A DNA stretch of 64,000 nt from Polytrichum commune (lineage: Eukaryota; Streptophyta; Polytrichopsida; Polytrichales; Polytrichaceae): NCBI GenBank assembly GCA_950295325.1, contig OX485806.1, forward strand, positions 51,579,169 through 51,643,168. Reading direction: 5' to 3'. The stretch's first letter is position 1, and the number at the start of each line of letters is the position of its first letter. Shown here piece by piece: positions 12,993 to 25,315 of this stretch. Below the pieces are notes generated by a model, which saw only the letters and a program-made list of their open reading frames with translations, ran no database searches and was not told the origin of the DNA. A program made the translations under genes and the position numbers.

Positions 12993-13465
12993 TATGCACT
13001 AACCCCTGTTCGTCCTAAAACAGAATCTCAACAATCCAACTGCTAATGATACGACAAAAAGAAAGTTCCTCACCACTCTTTCTCTCGGCACTGTCGCACT
13101 ACACAAATGGCTCAAGGGGAGGGTTAATTTCCTTAAGTGTCCTCATCCCCCTTGAGTTTGGCCCTGTAACCGCCTAGGGTAACCGTTTATGGTAACCACC
13201 CTATTCCCGTACAACTGCCATCATCCCGGTTGCTTCAGGGCTGGCAGTTATCTAACGGTATTTTTGGGTCGGTTCCGGGTCGGTTAAAGGGACCGTTTTA
13301 GCCATTTTATTGCGTTTGGTTGGACGCACCAAGATTTATTTCCTAAAATAGCTAAGCTACACTAAAGTCCCTTAACTTAATCAAAACACCTAACCTTTTT
13401 CTCCACTAAGAACCGGTTTGGCCGGTAATCCGGATTTCCGTGCATTTTCAGGCTCCCACAAGAGG

Positions 13466-13800
13466 ACGTGGGAGGTTCCCAATACCACCATCGGTAGTTG
13501 CTGAAATTGATGTGGTAGGCGTTTAGATGAGTTGGCAAAGTGCAAATCAAACCACAAACAAGAATTTGAATTGGTGTGCATGGAACATGCAAATAAGGTC
13601 AAAGGGTTAAAGGCCTAGATTGAGGACGTGACCAATCTTACAAGGGTCAATATTGAGCAACAAGGCTTACAAATTGGGATGTAAATGATGGCACAAATGG
13701 AAACTTGAGGGCCAAGGTAACATTTCTGGAGTCAACTAGGGCCGATTACACCAAGGTAATCAGGAGGAACCAGATGTTGGAAGATGATTACATGGCTTAA
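13466..13800 (+). pseudogene. Coiled-coil protein fragment, degenerate
   Basis: Downstream of the AGAGG duplication, a frame reads ELAKCKSNHKQEFELVCMEH and later TFLESTRADYTKVIRRNQML, ending at a TAA at 13798-13800, with scattered stops. Charged heptads suggest a coiled coil. This sequence was the target of family 4 copy 1; the few dozen bases left of 7455 would be its upstream part. It could be the tail of another gag-like TE protein, since a G-run follows directly (agggggggttc), like a polypurine tract. Confidence 0.4.
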
Positions 13801-14589
13801 GGGGGGGTTCACTATGTTGTATTTAGTGGGAACATGTAAGAACACAAGGTGCGTTTAAGGTGGGTATTATATTGGAGAAGGTAAATATTATGAACACTAT
13901 TATTATGTAATTTTCTAATATTCCCTATTTTGAGGACCCTATGGGTAGGTTAACTTTGTATTTCATGGATATATAGTAATTATACATTATTGTTTGTGTT
14001 CAAATCATGTAAAATCTAACTCTTACACCTACAAACTCATAATTTGCACATCAACGCAACATGCATACGAATTAGTTACCTAGTATACACTCTATTCATT
14101 CAAAACATACACAAAAATGATGATAAAATTCTTTTATTTACAAACATATGCAAATGATTTTAGTTTTTATTTTAAAATGCAATTGCATAAATTCATGTAA
14201 CCTTAGAACACAACTAGCCAACACCAATCACGCAATTTGTTAAGCATTTACACATTCATATATGAAGCAATTTTGTCATTCTTCAAGTTCAAGTGGTTAG
14301 AATCACTCAATACACATCATCCAACTTCATGTGCCCAAATTAGAAAGTCCAAATCTAATTTCAACCCCATCGTTCCGAACTACACAATCTCCTAGAAACA
14401 TTGTGACGACCTTTGCCTACAATCCCAATCAGAGCAAATCAACGAGCAAGTACAAATTTGTAATCCTACATTTCCTCAAACAAAACGATTATGTAATTCA
14501 CCCTCACAACATAGTAAGAATCGCATAGGGCATCGCAAAGAACCTTCAACTCAATGACACTCAATTAAGCCAATGGCTTAGACAATAGC
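13801..14589. other. No recognised feature
   Basis: AT-rich. It starts with a polypurine-like G-run; the rest may include the unresolved left end of family 1 copy 3. Confidence 0.4.
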
Positions 14590-16219
14590 ATGCCATTCCT
14601 AATATATAACATAATGTTCTCTTTTGGAAAGAGTAAGTACTCTAGGTTTTCAAGTTGTTGTTCCCTTAAATCCTAATGTCAAGGTTAAGCTTTTTTGAGG
14701 GGAAACTATTCCTAGCTCCCAATCACCCTATAGATTTGATTTTGTATCTTTCATGATTTGAATGACTTGCAAACATTCTTATCCCATTCAAAATCCAAGA
14801 ATGTATAGTTGAGAATATCAAGTCCTTTGAAATTTAAGCCTACTCCTTTGCTAATGCCAACCCATTAAAAAATACTTGAGTACAGGTATATATATTTATT
14901 TCATCCATTTATCAAGCACATGTCATTTTCATGAAATCTTACATCAAGGTGTTTGATCAAACTCTTTGTCTTTCATGTGTATGTTTTAATATCACATATG
15001 GTTACCGCTACTATATTCTCTACATAACGTTCTTAATTATTCCACAATCCTCTTAGTTTGATGAAGTGAGATCTTAATTGAGTAAGATGGGATGGTGTTG
15101 ATGTAGGCCCCTTGGCGTTCCCTCCTTTGCCTTTAACGAGTTCATGTCCGCTGGTGACATTCCCTAGGCCGGGTCTCAACTCCACGGGTGCTCGAATATC
15201 TCTTGTAGGTAGATACCGTTTTTCTCTATTCCTAAGTTTTAGGAATTTGAGGCTATATTGTCCTTGTGGTAATCCCATCCGCCAATCTTCCGTTTTGATT
15301 TTCTTATCTTTACTTCACTTGTTCAACCCTTCCAATTGTTTGGGCGTTCTTCAAGTTTTTTTTAGAATCCATGTAATTGTTCCCTTGAATTGGGTTCCAA
15401 GAAATTTTTTTTGATTTCCAAAATCTTGTGGATTCCAAAAATCTCATCTAATTTCCTTTGGAAACTACTTTTGCTAGCCCTTTCCGAGGCTTAAATTTTT
15501 TTGTCCTTCCAAAGCTTAGAATCCTAATTCGCTTGAGATTTACAAGTCCTTTGGTCTCCAAAGGTTTCTTGTCTAGCTTCCAAAAGCTTTCAAGAGTTAA
15601 TTCTTAAGATAGCCATCTCGACACTCACGTTGGTTTGTGCGTGTTTGAAATGAGGTGTAATAGGGCCTATTAATGCCCTTATATATATAGACTTTCAAAT
15701 CTACAAATTTTCCATATTTAACAAATATTAGCCTCAGCTATAATTAGCACTGTGTCTATAAATGGTTTGGAATTTAGAGTCTCAGTATTTATACTAAAAA
15801 TCTACTATCCTTGGGATGTACCTATTAGGTACATATCCCGTGATTTTATTCGGTTGTATATTCATCCCGACCCTATTCATCCATCAAAATTAATCACGTG
15901 TCCTAATTAAAGCGTGCCCCGTCGGTTCGCGGTCGCTCCCGATTCTCTCGTCACGTCCCCAAGTCGCTCCCGGTCCCCTTGAGCCGTTCCTGGTTCCCTT
16001 GGCCGGGCTCAATCACTTCCTACCAGCCCTTGGTCCCTTCCTCAGCTACTCCCGCTTGCCGTCCTTGGATCCTCTAGGGTTGCAGTCTTCTCCGGTGTTG
16101 CTCCCTCCGTCCGTTTAGCTTCCTCCCGGGCTCTCATTTCCTCTGCCCCCAAGCTCAATGTCGCTCCCCTATGCTCGTGGCACCGCTGCCGGTGCAGGGC
16201 AAGCATGAATGGCTACACA
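14590..16219 (+). mobile_element. Family 1 non-coding unit, copy 3 (left end unresolved)
   Basis: From about 14590 the sequence resembles family 1 ('cctaatgtcaaggttaag', 'tctttcatgatttgaatgac') and it ends GAATGGCTACACA at 16219, like the GATGTGGCTACACA end at 52568. I could not find a convincing left terminus or target duplication. The right half is GC-richer, as in the other copies. Confidence 0.6.
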
Positions 16220-17003
16220 TGGGAATGAGGCCCAATCTCAAGAACAACCAGCAAGGCCGTGTGAATAGGGATTGAGAACCTTTATTTATAGGAACATGTG
16301 ATTAGATGGATTGGTGGATGAATGAGCCTTATATGGATATCCAACCACTAGATGATTTTTGATACCAAAAACTATGTAGATATAAAAAACATTTTGAATG
16401 ATTTAGATGCGTGAATTTAGAACTAAGTTTTAGAATTCAAGGTATAATTAAATGTAATATTATTTTATCTACAATGAACATTTATGAAAATATGGAAAAT
16501 ACCCAAATATCAAATACTATATAAAAGGCCAAATCATGAGCCCTAATACAATTTGTTTTGCCCCACGAATCATACATGAGTGTCACTTTGTTACCTTGGG
16601 AATACTCCCTTGTTACCTAAAAAAATTACCTTGCTCCGTTGGAAATTGGTCCCCATGGTACATTAATATTTGGTTGGCACCCGCAATGCATTAATCTATA
16701 ATGGGCATTCATGGTGCATTAACTTTGTTGGAACCCTAGGTGTATAAAGTTGGTGTTGACAAAGGAGTTCAACATTTGTTCTCATTACGGAGAAGGAGTT
16801 TACATTTGAGTTCACCTAACATTTGAAGTTGATTAATTTATAATCTACATGAGATTCTTATTTTAGCCATGGTGAAGAAAAATAATGTAAAATAACTAAA
16901 AAATTAGATTTAGAAGAAGGTGTAAGAATTTAAGGACAAAAGACTAAGATAAACCGCCACCCAATGTGAAGAGAGTACTTTGGTGGAGGGATATTGGATG
17001 TCT
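16220..17003. other. No recognised feature
   Basis: AT-rich flank between family 1 copy 3 and element H. No gene seen. Confidence 0.5.
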
Positions 17004-17007
17004 TAGG

Positions 17008-17342
17008 TGTCATGGTATGTGGTGTTGGCGGCCACACATTATTCGTTGGGTTTCATTCATTTAGATTTGGATGGATGAATCCCAGAAGTTGGAAAGACGA
17101 TACTCAGTGAGGAGCTTCCTCCTTGGCTTGGCATTCTTGCCTAATCAAGTTTTGTGAGTGAGTATGTGGAGAAAGCTTGTTTGAGGTGAAGATTGCAAGT
17201 TTTTGCAATAAATCTTGAGATATCCTTCCTTTACTTACATTCTTGGATACTCCCATAGTGGAGTGAGAGATAACTTGATTCATTGTATGCATTTGGAAAG
17301 ATAATAAAAACTTTTGCTAGGGTTTGACTTTTGTCCTTCTCA
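17008..17342 (+). repeat. Terminal repeat A1 of element H
   Basis: Begins TGTCATGGTATGTGGTGTTG and ends GTCCTTCTC. It matches E1 repeat A1 (38600-38932) and the A2 repeat near 42.3-42.54 kb. No B repeat precedes it, and the leader (atttgtcaagaatgcc) follows directly, as in E1. Confidence 0.75.
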
Positions 17343-17768
17343 TTTGTCAAGAATGCCTCATTCTTCTTCTTTTATAATTCATTCTGGAAATATAGCACGC
17401 ATGGGAGAGCATGAGGACAGTGAATAATGATATTGCAGAGTATCGAAGCAAAGTACACAACGGATTTGTGAAGCAACAAGAAGAAAAATGCTTCCTTATA
17501 AATGGCACATTAAGGTGAATTGTGGTGAATAATCATTGAATTTTCCATAGAATTCTTGATTCTACTTTCAATAGACATCAATTAAAATAATAATAATAAA
17601 TATTTCTATTTATAACATTAGTTACATTTTAAATTAAAAATAAATTTATTATTATTTTTCTATTTCTATTTCTATTTATAACATTATTGTTATTGTTATT
17701 TTAAATTATATATAAATTATTATTATTATTTTAAAAAACCCCTTAACTGGCTCCTCCTTGCTTGTTGC

Positions 17769-18783
17769 TTGTCCAAAATGCAACGGATCCAAAACTTCAT
17801 GTGGGAGAACTCCGATACGCCTCGTACCATGTACAGAAAGTTGGCGAAATTTTTCAAAAAGTCTGGAGGTGTTTTTGCAGAGAACCAATTAATGAAGGTA
17901 TTTTTGTTAAAGATTGAGAAATGTCTTATTGACTTAGTGTTGCCCAAGATCATCATGAATTATGGTGGGCGGACGACACTTGCAGAGGTATTCACCATTG
18001 TAGAGCAGTGTGATCATGCATTGTGTGAGCACAATGCCAGTGACTTGATGTTCTTGCTAGTGGATTCTAGCAAATCTCGGAGAACTTTGGTCGTTACTAC
18101 ATGATTGGCGTATAGGTCTTGTGAGGAGTTAGACCATGCTAAAAATGATTGTTTTTCAAAGCAAAAGATGGCCCACATCGTGAATCATCCGAAGCGAAAG
18201 TCAGTTGTCCCCACTATATATTCGACGAAGGAGGTTGGTAAAGTTTTATCAATACAGTTAAAATGTAGAAAAATCACGTGGTGGAAAATTGTTTTATTCT
18301 TTGTAAGAAAAATATCCCACATTTAAATTGAAAAAGTTGTTGGAGGCAAACATTGGCGCTTTGGAAAAGAAGTTCAAGAATTTGGTATTATTTTGCCAGA
18401 TCTTGGAATCATCAGCTCCATCCGAAACTAAGGCTAGTTCTTGCACTTAAGATTACTAAATGTTCGGAGCTTTGGGGGAAGTAGTGAGTTTGGCAACTGT
18501 GACTAGTGTTCAATCCGTGGTATTAACCACACATTCGATCACAAGGGAGTCTGTGGAGAGTTTGCCAACCTGGGGCAATAGCCCTGCAAATTAGATTGGT
18601 CAGGCACGGCATTTGAATTTGGCGACTGACATGGTGCATACGTTGGCATCCAAAGTGTTGCGCACACTTTTGTTCACATCAATGAAATGATCATCACCAA
18701 GCATCCAACCGATTAACATTTTCCACCTAGTAGGTAGGATTCTAGAAGGGAAGTCATCATTGTCGTCTTTGACTATGGTTCAA
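17769..18783 (+). pseudogene. GyDM gag, element H (truncated, broken)
   Basis: Open from 17769 to 18104 (MSKMQRIQNFMWENSDTPRT), aligning with the E1 gag core (MQRIQDFRREKDDTLRT). A stop precedes the first zinc knuckle, which survives as CEELDHAKNDC with the first cysteine changed to Arg or Ser. The N-terminal third of gag is missing. It is interrupted at 18783 by the family 5 element; the host frame resumes at 22644 (ctgccctaaggatcttgagg). Confidence 0.75.
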
Positions 18784-19872
18784 TGTCGTAGCACGGTGGT
18801 GGCGTATTCATTAAATTAACCTGATAAACGCGTAACAGGTCACAGTCGCGCCAAGTTCATTCCCACGAAGAACCTACGGTTGTTTACGACCCTAGAGAGA
18901 GGGAATCTTTCACAAACACACACATAAAAAACACCAGAAACTAAGACAACACAAATCGGATTAAGAAATCCGGAATATTACGGAAATTATAGCACAGAAA
19001 TTTCCGCCTTCCCGGTAGTGGACCAAGGTATGGAACACAACACAAAGTATGGACAAGCTCCCACCCTAGAATAGTAACAACAATAGACTCAGTGTCCCGA
19101 ATCCATAGTATAACAACTATATACACTCCATTCTAAGATTTCTTATTACGGGTCATGACTTCCGGGATAAGGTTTCCGCGATAGAGGTAGCGGATCTGAC
19201 CTGTATTTCCACTATCCGTTAGATTTTTGACCATGTCACAAGGATAATAATTCTAGTGTTTTAGGCTAGAATGCTCAGAGAGACTTGGTAGTTGTTCATC
19301 AGGATCTCGCCCTTTGGGTTGGTTTCTCCGGGTTGTCTCCCTATCTCCACTTCCCCCTCCTAACTACTACTCCCTTAGACTGGTGTTATGATGGGGCCAA
19401 CCCTCCCTCGGGAAGGTATCCCACTCAGGTATCCGACACGTGCCACCCCCTTTGACGGGGGGACAGGTGGAGGAAGTTTTGGATCTACAAAACCAGCCTG
19501 ATCCGCTTTTCGTGATGGCACAATTTCCACTATACCACACGCGAAAACCGAATCCTCCCTCGAGGAAGGTGGAAACACAACATCTGCGCTCCTATCCTCA
19601 CAATGGGTAGCTTGTACTGTTCCACCGATCACATAGGATAGAACCCAGGGTATGCTGGTTTCCGAGACAGCGGGGCTAACATAGGGATGGGGCTACCACG
19701 CCTACCATCCGCGGTGGGAACCAAGCGCCAGTCGCGGTAGGTGCATGAGTGTTCTAGACCAGTCCGTTACTGCTGATCGGTGTGATCCACCTCCAGGTCA
19801 CGGCAAGCGGAAGGCGTAAACCAGAACTCTCCCCCTATTATTGGACAGGTCTATCCACTGTTGCTCATTGTC

Positions 19873-20849
19873 TGTCGCAACCCTTGCTAGGTCCCTTAAT
19901 AATCTTGCCAATTTTCGTTCCTAGCAAAGGTTACGAGCACTAACCCTTCGCATTCCGCCATGCTAATGGATAGCTCCTCTTACCCCGGACCAATAGTTCA
20001 TAGGAGGGAACCAACCCTCCTACTTTGCTTTCGGGACTCACCCCTTAATCGGTAACCCATTTCCCCAATGTGGACTTCCATCCATGGAAGTCCAATCCTA
20101 TGTTGATCATCGCGTTGCCGGAGCAACACTACAACAACCCGAAGCATACTAGGCAACTATGGCCTCACAATAGGCCAAACCCCATGGAGGCCTTGCCGTT
20201 CGGTCTCGGGTGGGTGAGGCCACACCACCTCACCCATATAAGCCTCTAGGACTTCACGCGGGGCCCCTACCCCACCGTCAACCAACCTCTTGTCTCTCTA
20301 CCAAGAGTTGGGGCCAAGTGGACATTTTCCTTTAGCTGCTAGGCCTAGAACCCCCCCCCCCAGCAGCTTCAGACCATCATAACTTCCTTGTATGATGTCT
20401 GATCATAACAACCAACCACTCCATCTTCATCTACGCTTCACGTAGATGCCGATGGACTCCTCACTTGCTCCATTTGAGCAAGTCTTGAGGAAGTTATGCC
20501 TGTTTGAACCTTGGCAGTCCCGGGAATCACTTCCAGGCACTGCTGTACCAGGGCGCTGTCCCGGGACAGCGCCCCACTCAAATGGCCATAACTCCTAGCT
20601 CACACCTCCGATTGAGGTGTTCTTGAGCTTCCTAGAATCACCACGCCATGAGCTACGCATAACTCATGGCCTTACCCTTGTGCCTCCTAATCTTCGTGGG
20701 TGGGAGGCGTTCCCAACGCCCGGGGCCCTCACCCACACTAGGATCACTTGGGCCCTCTCACCAACGGCGCCACAAGTCCCGGGTGTCACTCCGGGGTCCC
20801 CCTTGTGCCCATGGTGTTTCGGGCACTCCTCATGGAGAGGTGCGCGACA
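19873..20849 (+). mobile_element. Family 3 non-coding unit, copy 1
   Basis: A 977-bp unit from TGTCGCAACCCTTGCTAGG to AGGTGCGCGACA, flanked by TTGTC at 19868-19872 and 20850-20854. It closely matches 60028-60991 and, inverted, 29222-30157. GC-rich and non-coding; the 143-codon open frame at 20617 runs across the element end. It contains two strong palindromes. Confidence 0.9.
20551..20574. repeat. Perfect 24-base palindrome in family 3 copy 1
   Basis: Two 12-base arms (gggcgctgtccc and its complement) meet without a loop. The same perfect palindrome is at 60693-60716. The copy at about 29493-29516 is decayed in one arm. Confidence 0.9.
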
Positions 20850-21449
20850 TTGTCGGTCCCTAGTTGGACGGAGTAAGTGGGGAAGAACCTACCGTGTGCG
20901 CGGAACTCCCCTTGCCCAACAACCCCACGGTGGGGTTCTTTCCCCTTACTCGTCCAATCATTTCCGCCTTTCCGTGCTTACGATTCCTCCGCCCATCACC
21001 TGCTCACACAGGGGCGTTTTAACCACACGCACCTCGGGGTATTACTGACCCCGTGTCCTACCACGGAATACTAACCTAACTAACCTACACAGTGATAGGG
21101 ATGGCGGAAAACTCGGAAACCTCAAGTACGGAAATGAAGGACCACTTGCATTACACATGGACTTAATATTCAACTCAAACCGAAGGTGGAGTAAAACATA
21201 AGGTCTGAATTGAAGAAAATAACACTTGCATTGCAAAATGATGAGGAAAACACCGAAGTGCTCCCTCTTAAACCAAACTAACACCCACATGCCATGGTTT
21301 CCATGCTGGAAATCGCGGACCACGTGGCAGTCCTGACAATCCACCTCAATGAGAGGTCAGAACCTAAACAAAGAAAATGACAAAACAGACAACTCGGGGC
21401 CAACTAATTACTTGCCCAAAGCAACCTAAAATGGAATCCTAACTAAGAT

Positions 21450-22383
21450 CTACTCCTTATCCTTCCGCTTCTTCAACTTGGCTTCCTTCTTATTCTGCTT
21501 CCGCTCCTCGCGGCCGTCCACTCTGTCTGTTGCCAAAAATGGAGCACGTGGTGGTGGCACTGACACCTCGTGTCTATCGGGTCCGGGAATCATTCCCACG
21601 CGGTCCACCGTCTCCGTAACGTCCGGTGCTAGTGATGCGGACAGTTGGTTGTCTGGCGGAAATCCCGGAGCAAGAATTGCAACTGACGGCGGATCCCGAG
21701 CAACCACTTGGAAGTCCGTGGCCAAGCTCGGTGTTATCACCTCGGCCACGTGGCAATCACCCAAGGTTTCTTCTCCAATCGCGGCGGAAACTGGGGTGGC
21801 ATTGGGAACTAACACCTCAGTGGTGGAAATCGGTAGGGCCGTGATCGCCGTGATGTCCTCCACCTGGTCCACCTCTTCCGCATGTTGGTTTCCACCTTCT
21901 ACCGCGGCACCCTGTATATCCACCATGTCATGAGGGGTCAAGTCGGTGTAGCTCGATGAGGACTCCCTTTCCTCCGATGACTCGACTACGACGGGAAACA
22001 ACTCCGTGCAGCTAGCAATGAGGGCCTTCATTGCTTTCAAAGATGCGTCCATCTTACTCCCTGGTACAATCCTCTCTCTTAGTGGCCATACATTTCCCTC
22101 CCTGGTTGAACCTGTAAACCTTATTCCACAATTCCGCATTCCACCTATCCGGTCGGCCCCGGATGGTGGAAGCGTAAACTTGGTCCACCTCCCTAGTGAC
22201 CAACTCCCTCACTATCTCCTCACAGCGTACTCTCCAAGATTTTTCCCATAACCCGAGGCAGCCCATGCGCCTCAAGTCTGCCTCCAACTCATTGCTCTCC
22301 TCTCGACCAGTGGGGGTGACCACGTGCACCTTGCGAAGGGCTAGCGGCTTGTCCGCGATCCTCTTCCATGTTTGGGTCGCCAT
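21450..22383 (-). pseudogene. Family 5 gag-like protein
   Basis: From 22383 the protein reads MATQTWKRIADKPLALRKVH and contains LEADLRRMGCLGLWEKSWRVR and DRWNAELWNKVYRFNQGGK. These parallel the family 4 protein (ELIEDLIRMGCEGLLAKPWNLR, EQWTAEVWADVYGF). The frame closes at 22054, but an overlapping frame (22139-21450) carries a plausible continuation (MDASLKAMKALIASCTELFP, an acidic-serine stretch and a lysine-rich tail KKEAKLKKRKDKE). I infer a +1/-1 frameshift near 22080. The conserved middle of family 4 (KPKRLSITMANT) is absent. Function unknown. Confidence 0.6.
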
Positions 22384-22643
22384 GGTGGTTGCGGCCCGCT
22401 GTCGCGTGTGCGGTCCGCTTCGCTCTAAGATTTCCGAGTCGAAACGTAATTCCTAACACTAACTCAATTTGATGTTTTTAACTACTTTAAAGATTTTAAT
22501 TTTTCTTTTCAATTCTAAATAACCTACCTAACAATCTACCTATAAAGTACTCTACTTGTTATGTTTCCCTTGGTCAAACCTATTCTTTAAACTTAAAACA
22601 AGGTTACTTAAGATTTTAAGAAAATGCGGGCTGCGACATTTAA

Positions 22644-23248
22644 ACCACTGCAAACTTCCCTGCCCTAAGGATCTTGAGGAAGCGGCCAAACGCCAAACAA
22701 AGCTTGTAGCGAAGACCATTGCATCATTTGACACAGACACCTCAAATGACAAGGGACCGACCACATCTTATGATTCACGATAATCCGCGAGAGCAAAACA
22801 TTTGTCTGATGTAGCTGCTAGATTTGCTCGAGAACGCCGAGGCATTTGACTTGACGTCGTGTGTATGGTGAATGATACTGGCATTTTGGTAGTCAAATGG
22901 GTTGGGGGCAACGTTACTCAAATTGCACCCAAGTGTATGATTATGGATTCAGGGGCACAAATACTTATGATTGGCAATATGTTTACCCATGTATTGCGGT
23001 TGACGGCCGACAACTTGGCTCTTTGCCCATTTATCATTATCACATCTATTAGCCACATGGAGTGGGCCACTAGTTATACTCAGGAGCCATTACAGCTTAG
23101 CTTTTGAGTGGAACATGAAGATCCACCCGCACCTCTTCTTTTCAGGTGTGTGGTGATAAATGTGATCAATTACAATATTTTAGTTGGTTAGCAAGCAATT
23201 TACCTCCATAGTTTTGGTTTGGACAACTGGACTGAGAAAACATTGGTC
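22644..23248 (+). pseudogene. GyDM gag C-terminus and protease, element H
   Basis: Resumes after the family 5 insert with KDLEEAAKRQTKLVAKTIAS, matching E1. The retropepsin active site is kept as MDSGAQILMIG. Several in-frame stops exist, including TGA near 23107 and TAG near 23191 (a glutamine in E1). It runs to the in-frame TGA at 23249-23251, at the same place as in E1. Confidence 0.75.
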
Positions 23249-23251
23249 TGA

Positions 23252-24616
23252 CCATGTTGGTCGGTTGGGGACGGCCATTGGGAACTTATTCTTGAGGCAT
23301 TAACAACGGCCGTGACCATAGCCCCATTATCCATGGTTTTTGGATGTGATGCTATTATAGATATATTGTCCTATGGTTTTGCACTATTAGAGGAGTCATT
23401 GGCATTCATGGGGAGTGTTGAGGATCAACAGGAAATGGCACCTGAAGGTGCATTGATGCACGATCCTAAGGTCATTTTCTTCCCTAGCATGATTCCGTCG
23501 AGCTATTCCAGAGGTGTGAGGACATTGTCATCTCTTTTGATTCTACAACACCACTCATACAAAATATTCCATCGGTGTTGGCACATCCCATTTGATAGCA
23601 TCCGCTAAATGAGGGGATAACTTTGGTAGAATTGTTTGGGGGCATCGAGACATGATTGGCGGCCGTGTTGGAGGTTAGTTTCATGGTTTGACATTATGTC
23701 TGCATAGATGACAGTCGGGTGTCCATCCATGTGGTTCGTCACCATTTCCACTAGTTGATGGTGTTGTACCCACAACAGTTGGACCCAACTGCTATTCATG
23801 GGTTTTTTTACGTCTCCTTCACAATATTACACTTATCAATGAGGTAGACTCAGGCACGTTGGGTTCAGTGGTTTTGGTAATAGTAAGATGGCCATGCCAA
23901 GGACATTCATGTGTTGGAGCGAATCTGACCTTTTTAAAGACCTCATCTGGATCATGCAATGGTGGTTTGCCCACCAACCTTCCCCTCCAGGGTACATATT
24001 CAAGAATGTACTTTTGTTAGGAGACTCCTAGGACAAGGTGTTGGAAAACAAATATTATGTTTGTCAACATCTTGGTGATTCTATTTTTGTGGAAGCTACA
24101 GGTGTTGGTTCTTATTTCCATTGGCCTTAGTGGCTTTGAACCAACCTCGCACGGCTATGTACTTTAGCTACAACATTTTTTGCAATGCCTCTACCTTCTA
24201 ATTAGTGGGTGGATGACATCTTGGATCCGAACCAAACATTTTTGCCAATTGCTTGGGATGATTTATCTTCGTTGGCATTGGTCAACAAAGTGGGTATACC
24301 ATGGAGGGCCTTCCCCACCATCATAATTTTTCTATAGTCATTTGCATTCCGAGATCAAGGACCTGATATGGTGTGGGATGGTGACACCAAAATCCACACC
24401 AAACCATTGCCTGACAAATGGGAGCGTGCCATGGGATTCCACACTGGCACTAAAACAACTTCACGCCTTTTTGAGGGCCAACGACATTTCTTGTTAGGCC
24501 AAGTCATGGATCTTAATACCATGGTGTGGACTGTTTGTTTATGCCTTGCATTGCAATAACATCGTGGTGACAAGTTGTTGTCTCTGGGGGCAAAAGACTC
24601 TGGTCAGAGGGCACAA
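23252..24616 (+). pseudogene. GyDM cytosine-5 DNA methyltransferase, element H
   Basis: After the shared TGA, the frame continues with VGDGHWELILEALTTAVTIA and APLSMVFGCD, as in E1. The region is riddled with frameshifts and stops, but its order is intact: 'gaattgtttgggggcatcga' (motif I region, ELFGGI), the area around 23900 for motif IV, and the clean C-terminal piece 24368-24559 (MVWDGDTKIHTKPLPDKWER, then GQRHFLLGQVMDLNTMVWTV), matching the E1 target-recognition and motif IX-X region. It ends at the family 6 insertion. Confidence 0.8.
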
Positions 24617-25079
24617 AGGTCTGTGAGCCACTCAAACCGCTTACAGGTTGAAGTAAAGTCCACCATCTACAAAAAAAACAAAGAAGTTAGTTATTAGAAC
24701 TAATTAATATATAGGTGGCTACTAGGTTTTGAGACATCCGCCTATGAATGTGAGTAGTGTAAGAGACTGATATTAGGTCTGGACCAACCCGAGTTCAAAT
24801 ATGGTTGGTTACATTGACTGGTCCTATCAAATTGAGCTAGTGTTAAAGGAAAAATAATCTATAAGCGGATACAAAGAAGAAGTTACTATACGGGTGTGTG
24901 TAGAACCTTCTCAATTATTTTTTATCTTTAGAAACTTATTATTATTTATCCGTGTAAATCAATAAAACCGCTCACGGTTGGATCGTAATCTAAATAGAAA
25001 TGAAGTTGGTGAATAGAAATTAAATTTAGGTTAATTAGTTAGTATGAAGAAATTTAAACAATAAATGAAGAACAACGAA

Positions 25080-25315
25080 AAATAACGTTGACGGGATGAA
25101 TGACAACGTAGGACGACGTTGAATGGATGAATGACAGCGTAAGATGACGTCAAATGGATGAAAGATAACATAGGACGACGTCGAATGGATAAATGACACT
25201 TACGACGACGTCGAATAGATAAATGATAGCGTAGGACGATGTTGAATAGAAAAATGACAGCGTAGGACGACGTCGAAGGGATGAATGGCAACGTAGGATG
25301 ACGTTGGACGTAGAA
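25080..25315. repeat. About 31-bp tandem repeat in family 6
   Basis: Seven to eight imperfect units of 'gacgacgtcgaatggat' plus 'aaatgacagcgtag'. The core gacgtc is a palindrome repeated once per unit. Confidence 0.85.

Larger units (their letters stand above)
7460..13460 (-). mobile_element. Family 4 element, copy 1
   Basis: Flanked by AGAGG at 7455-7459 and 13461-13465. On the minus strand it starts TGTGGGAGCCTGAAAAT, matching the start of family 4 copy 2 at 48617 (TGTGGGAGCCCAAAAAT), and carries the same gag-like reading frame. Its last kilobase (7460-8520) is the reverse complement of 54.48-55.24 kb. It hosts a MITE (8763-9172) and a family 2 unit (9582-11265). I find no reverse transcriptase, integrase or flanking direct repeats. 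Confidence 0.8.
18784..22638 (-). mobile_element. Family 5 element with gag-like ORF
   Basis: Flanks TTCAA (18779-18783) and TTTAA (22639-22643) differ by one C-to-T change. The ends are TGTCGTAGC and GCTGCGACA, an inverted repeat of about 9 bp. Without the family 3 unit inside (19873-20849) it is about 2.9 kb. One gag-like reading frame lies near its minus-strand start; the rest is non-coding. No polymerase and no direct terminal repeats were seen, so class is uncertain: a non-autonomous retroelement or a TIR element. Confidence 0.75.

Noticed and set aside
13675-16224. TGGGA at 13675-13679 and 16220-16224 as a target duplication for family 1 copy 3
   Set aside because: The sequence just after 13679 continues the coiled-coil pseudogene and does not resemble the family 1 start, so the match is probably chance.
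20617-21048. 143-codon plus-strand frame
   Set aside because: It crosses the boundary of the family 3 unit at 20849 into family 5, and is not kept in the other family 3 copies.
21478-21933. 151-codon plus-strand frame
   Set aside because: Antisense shadow of the family 5 gag-like protein.
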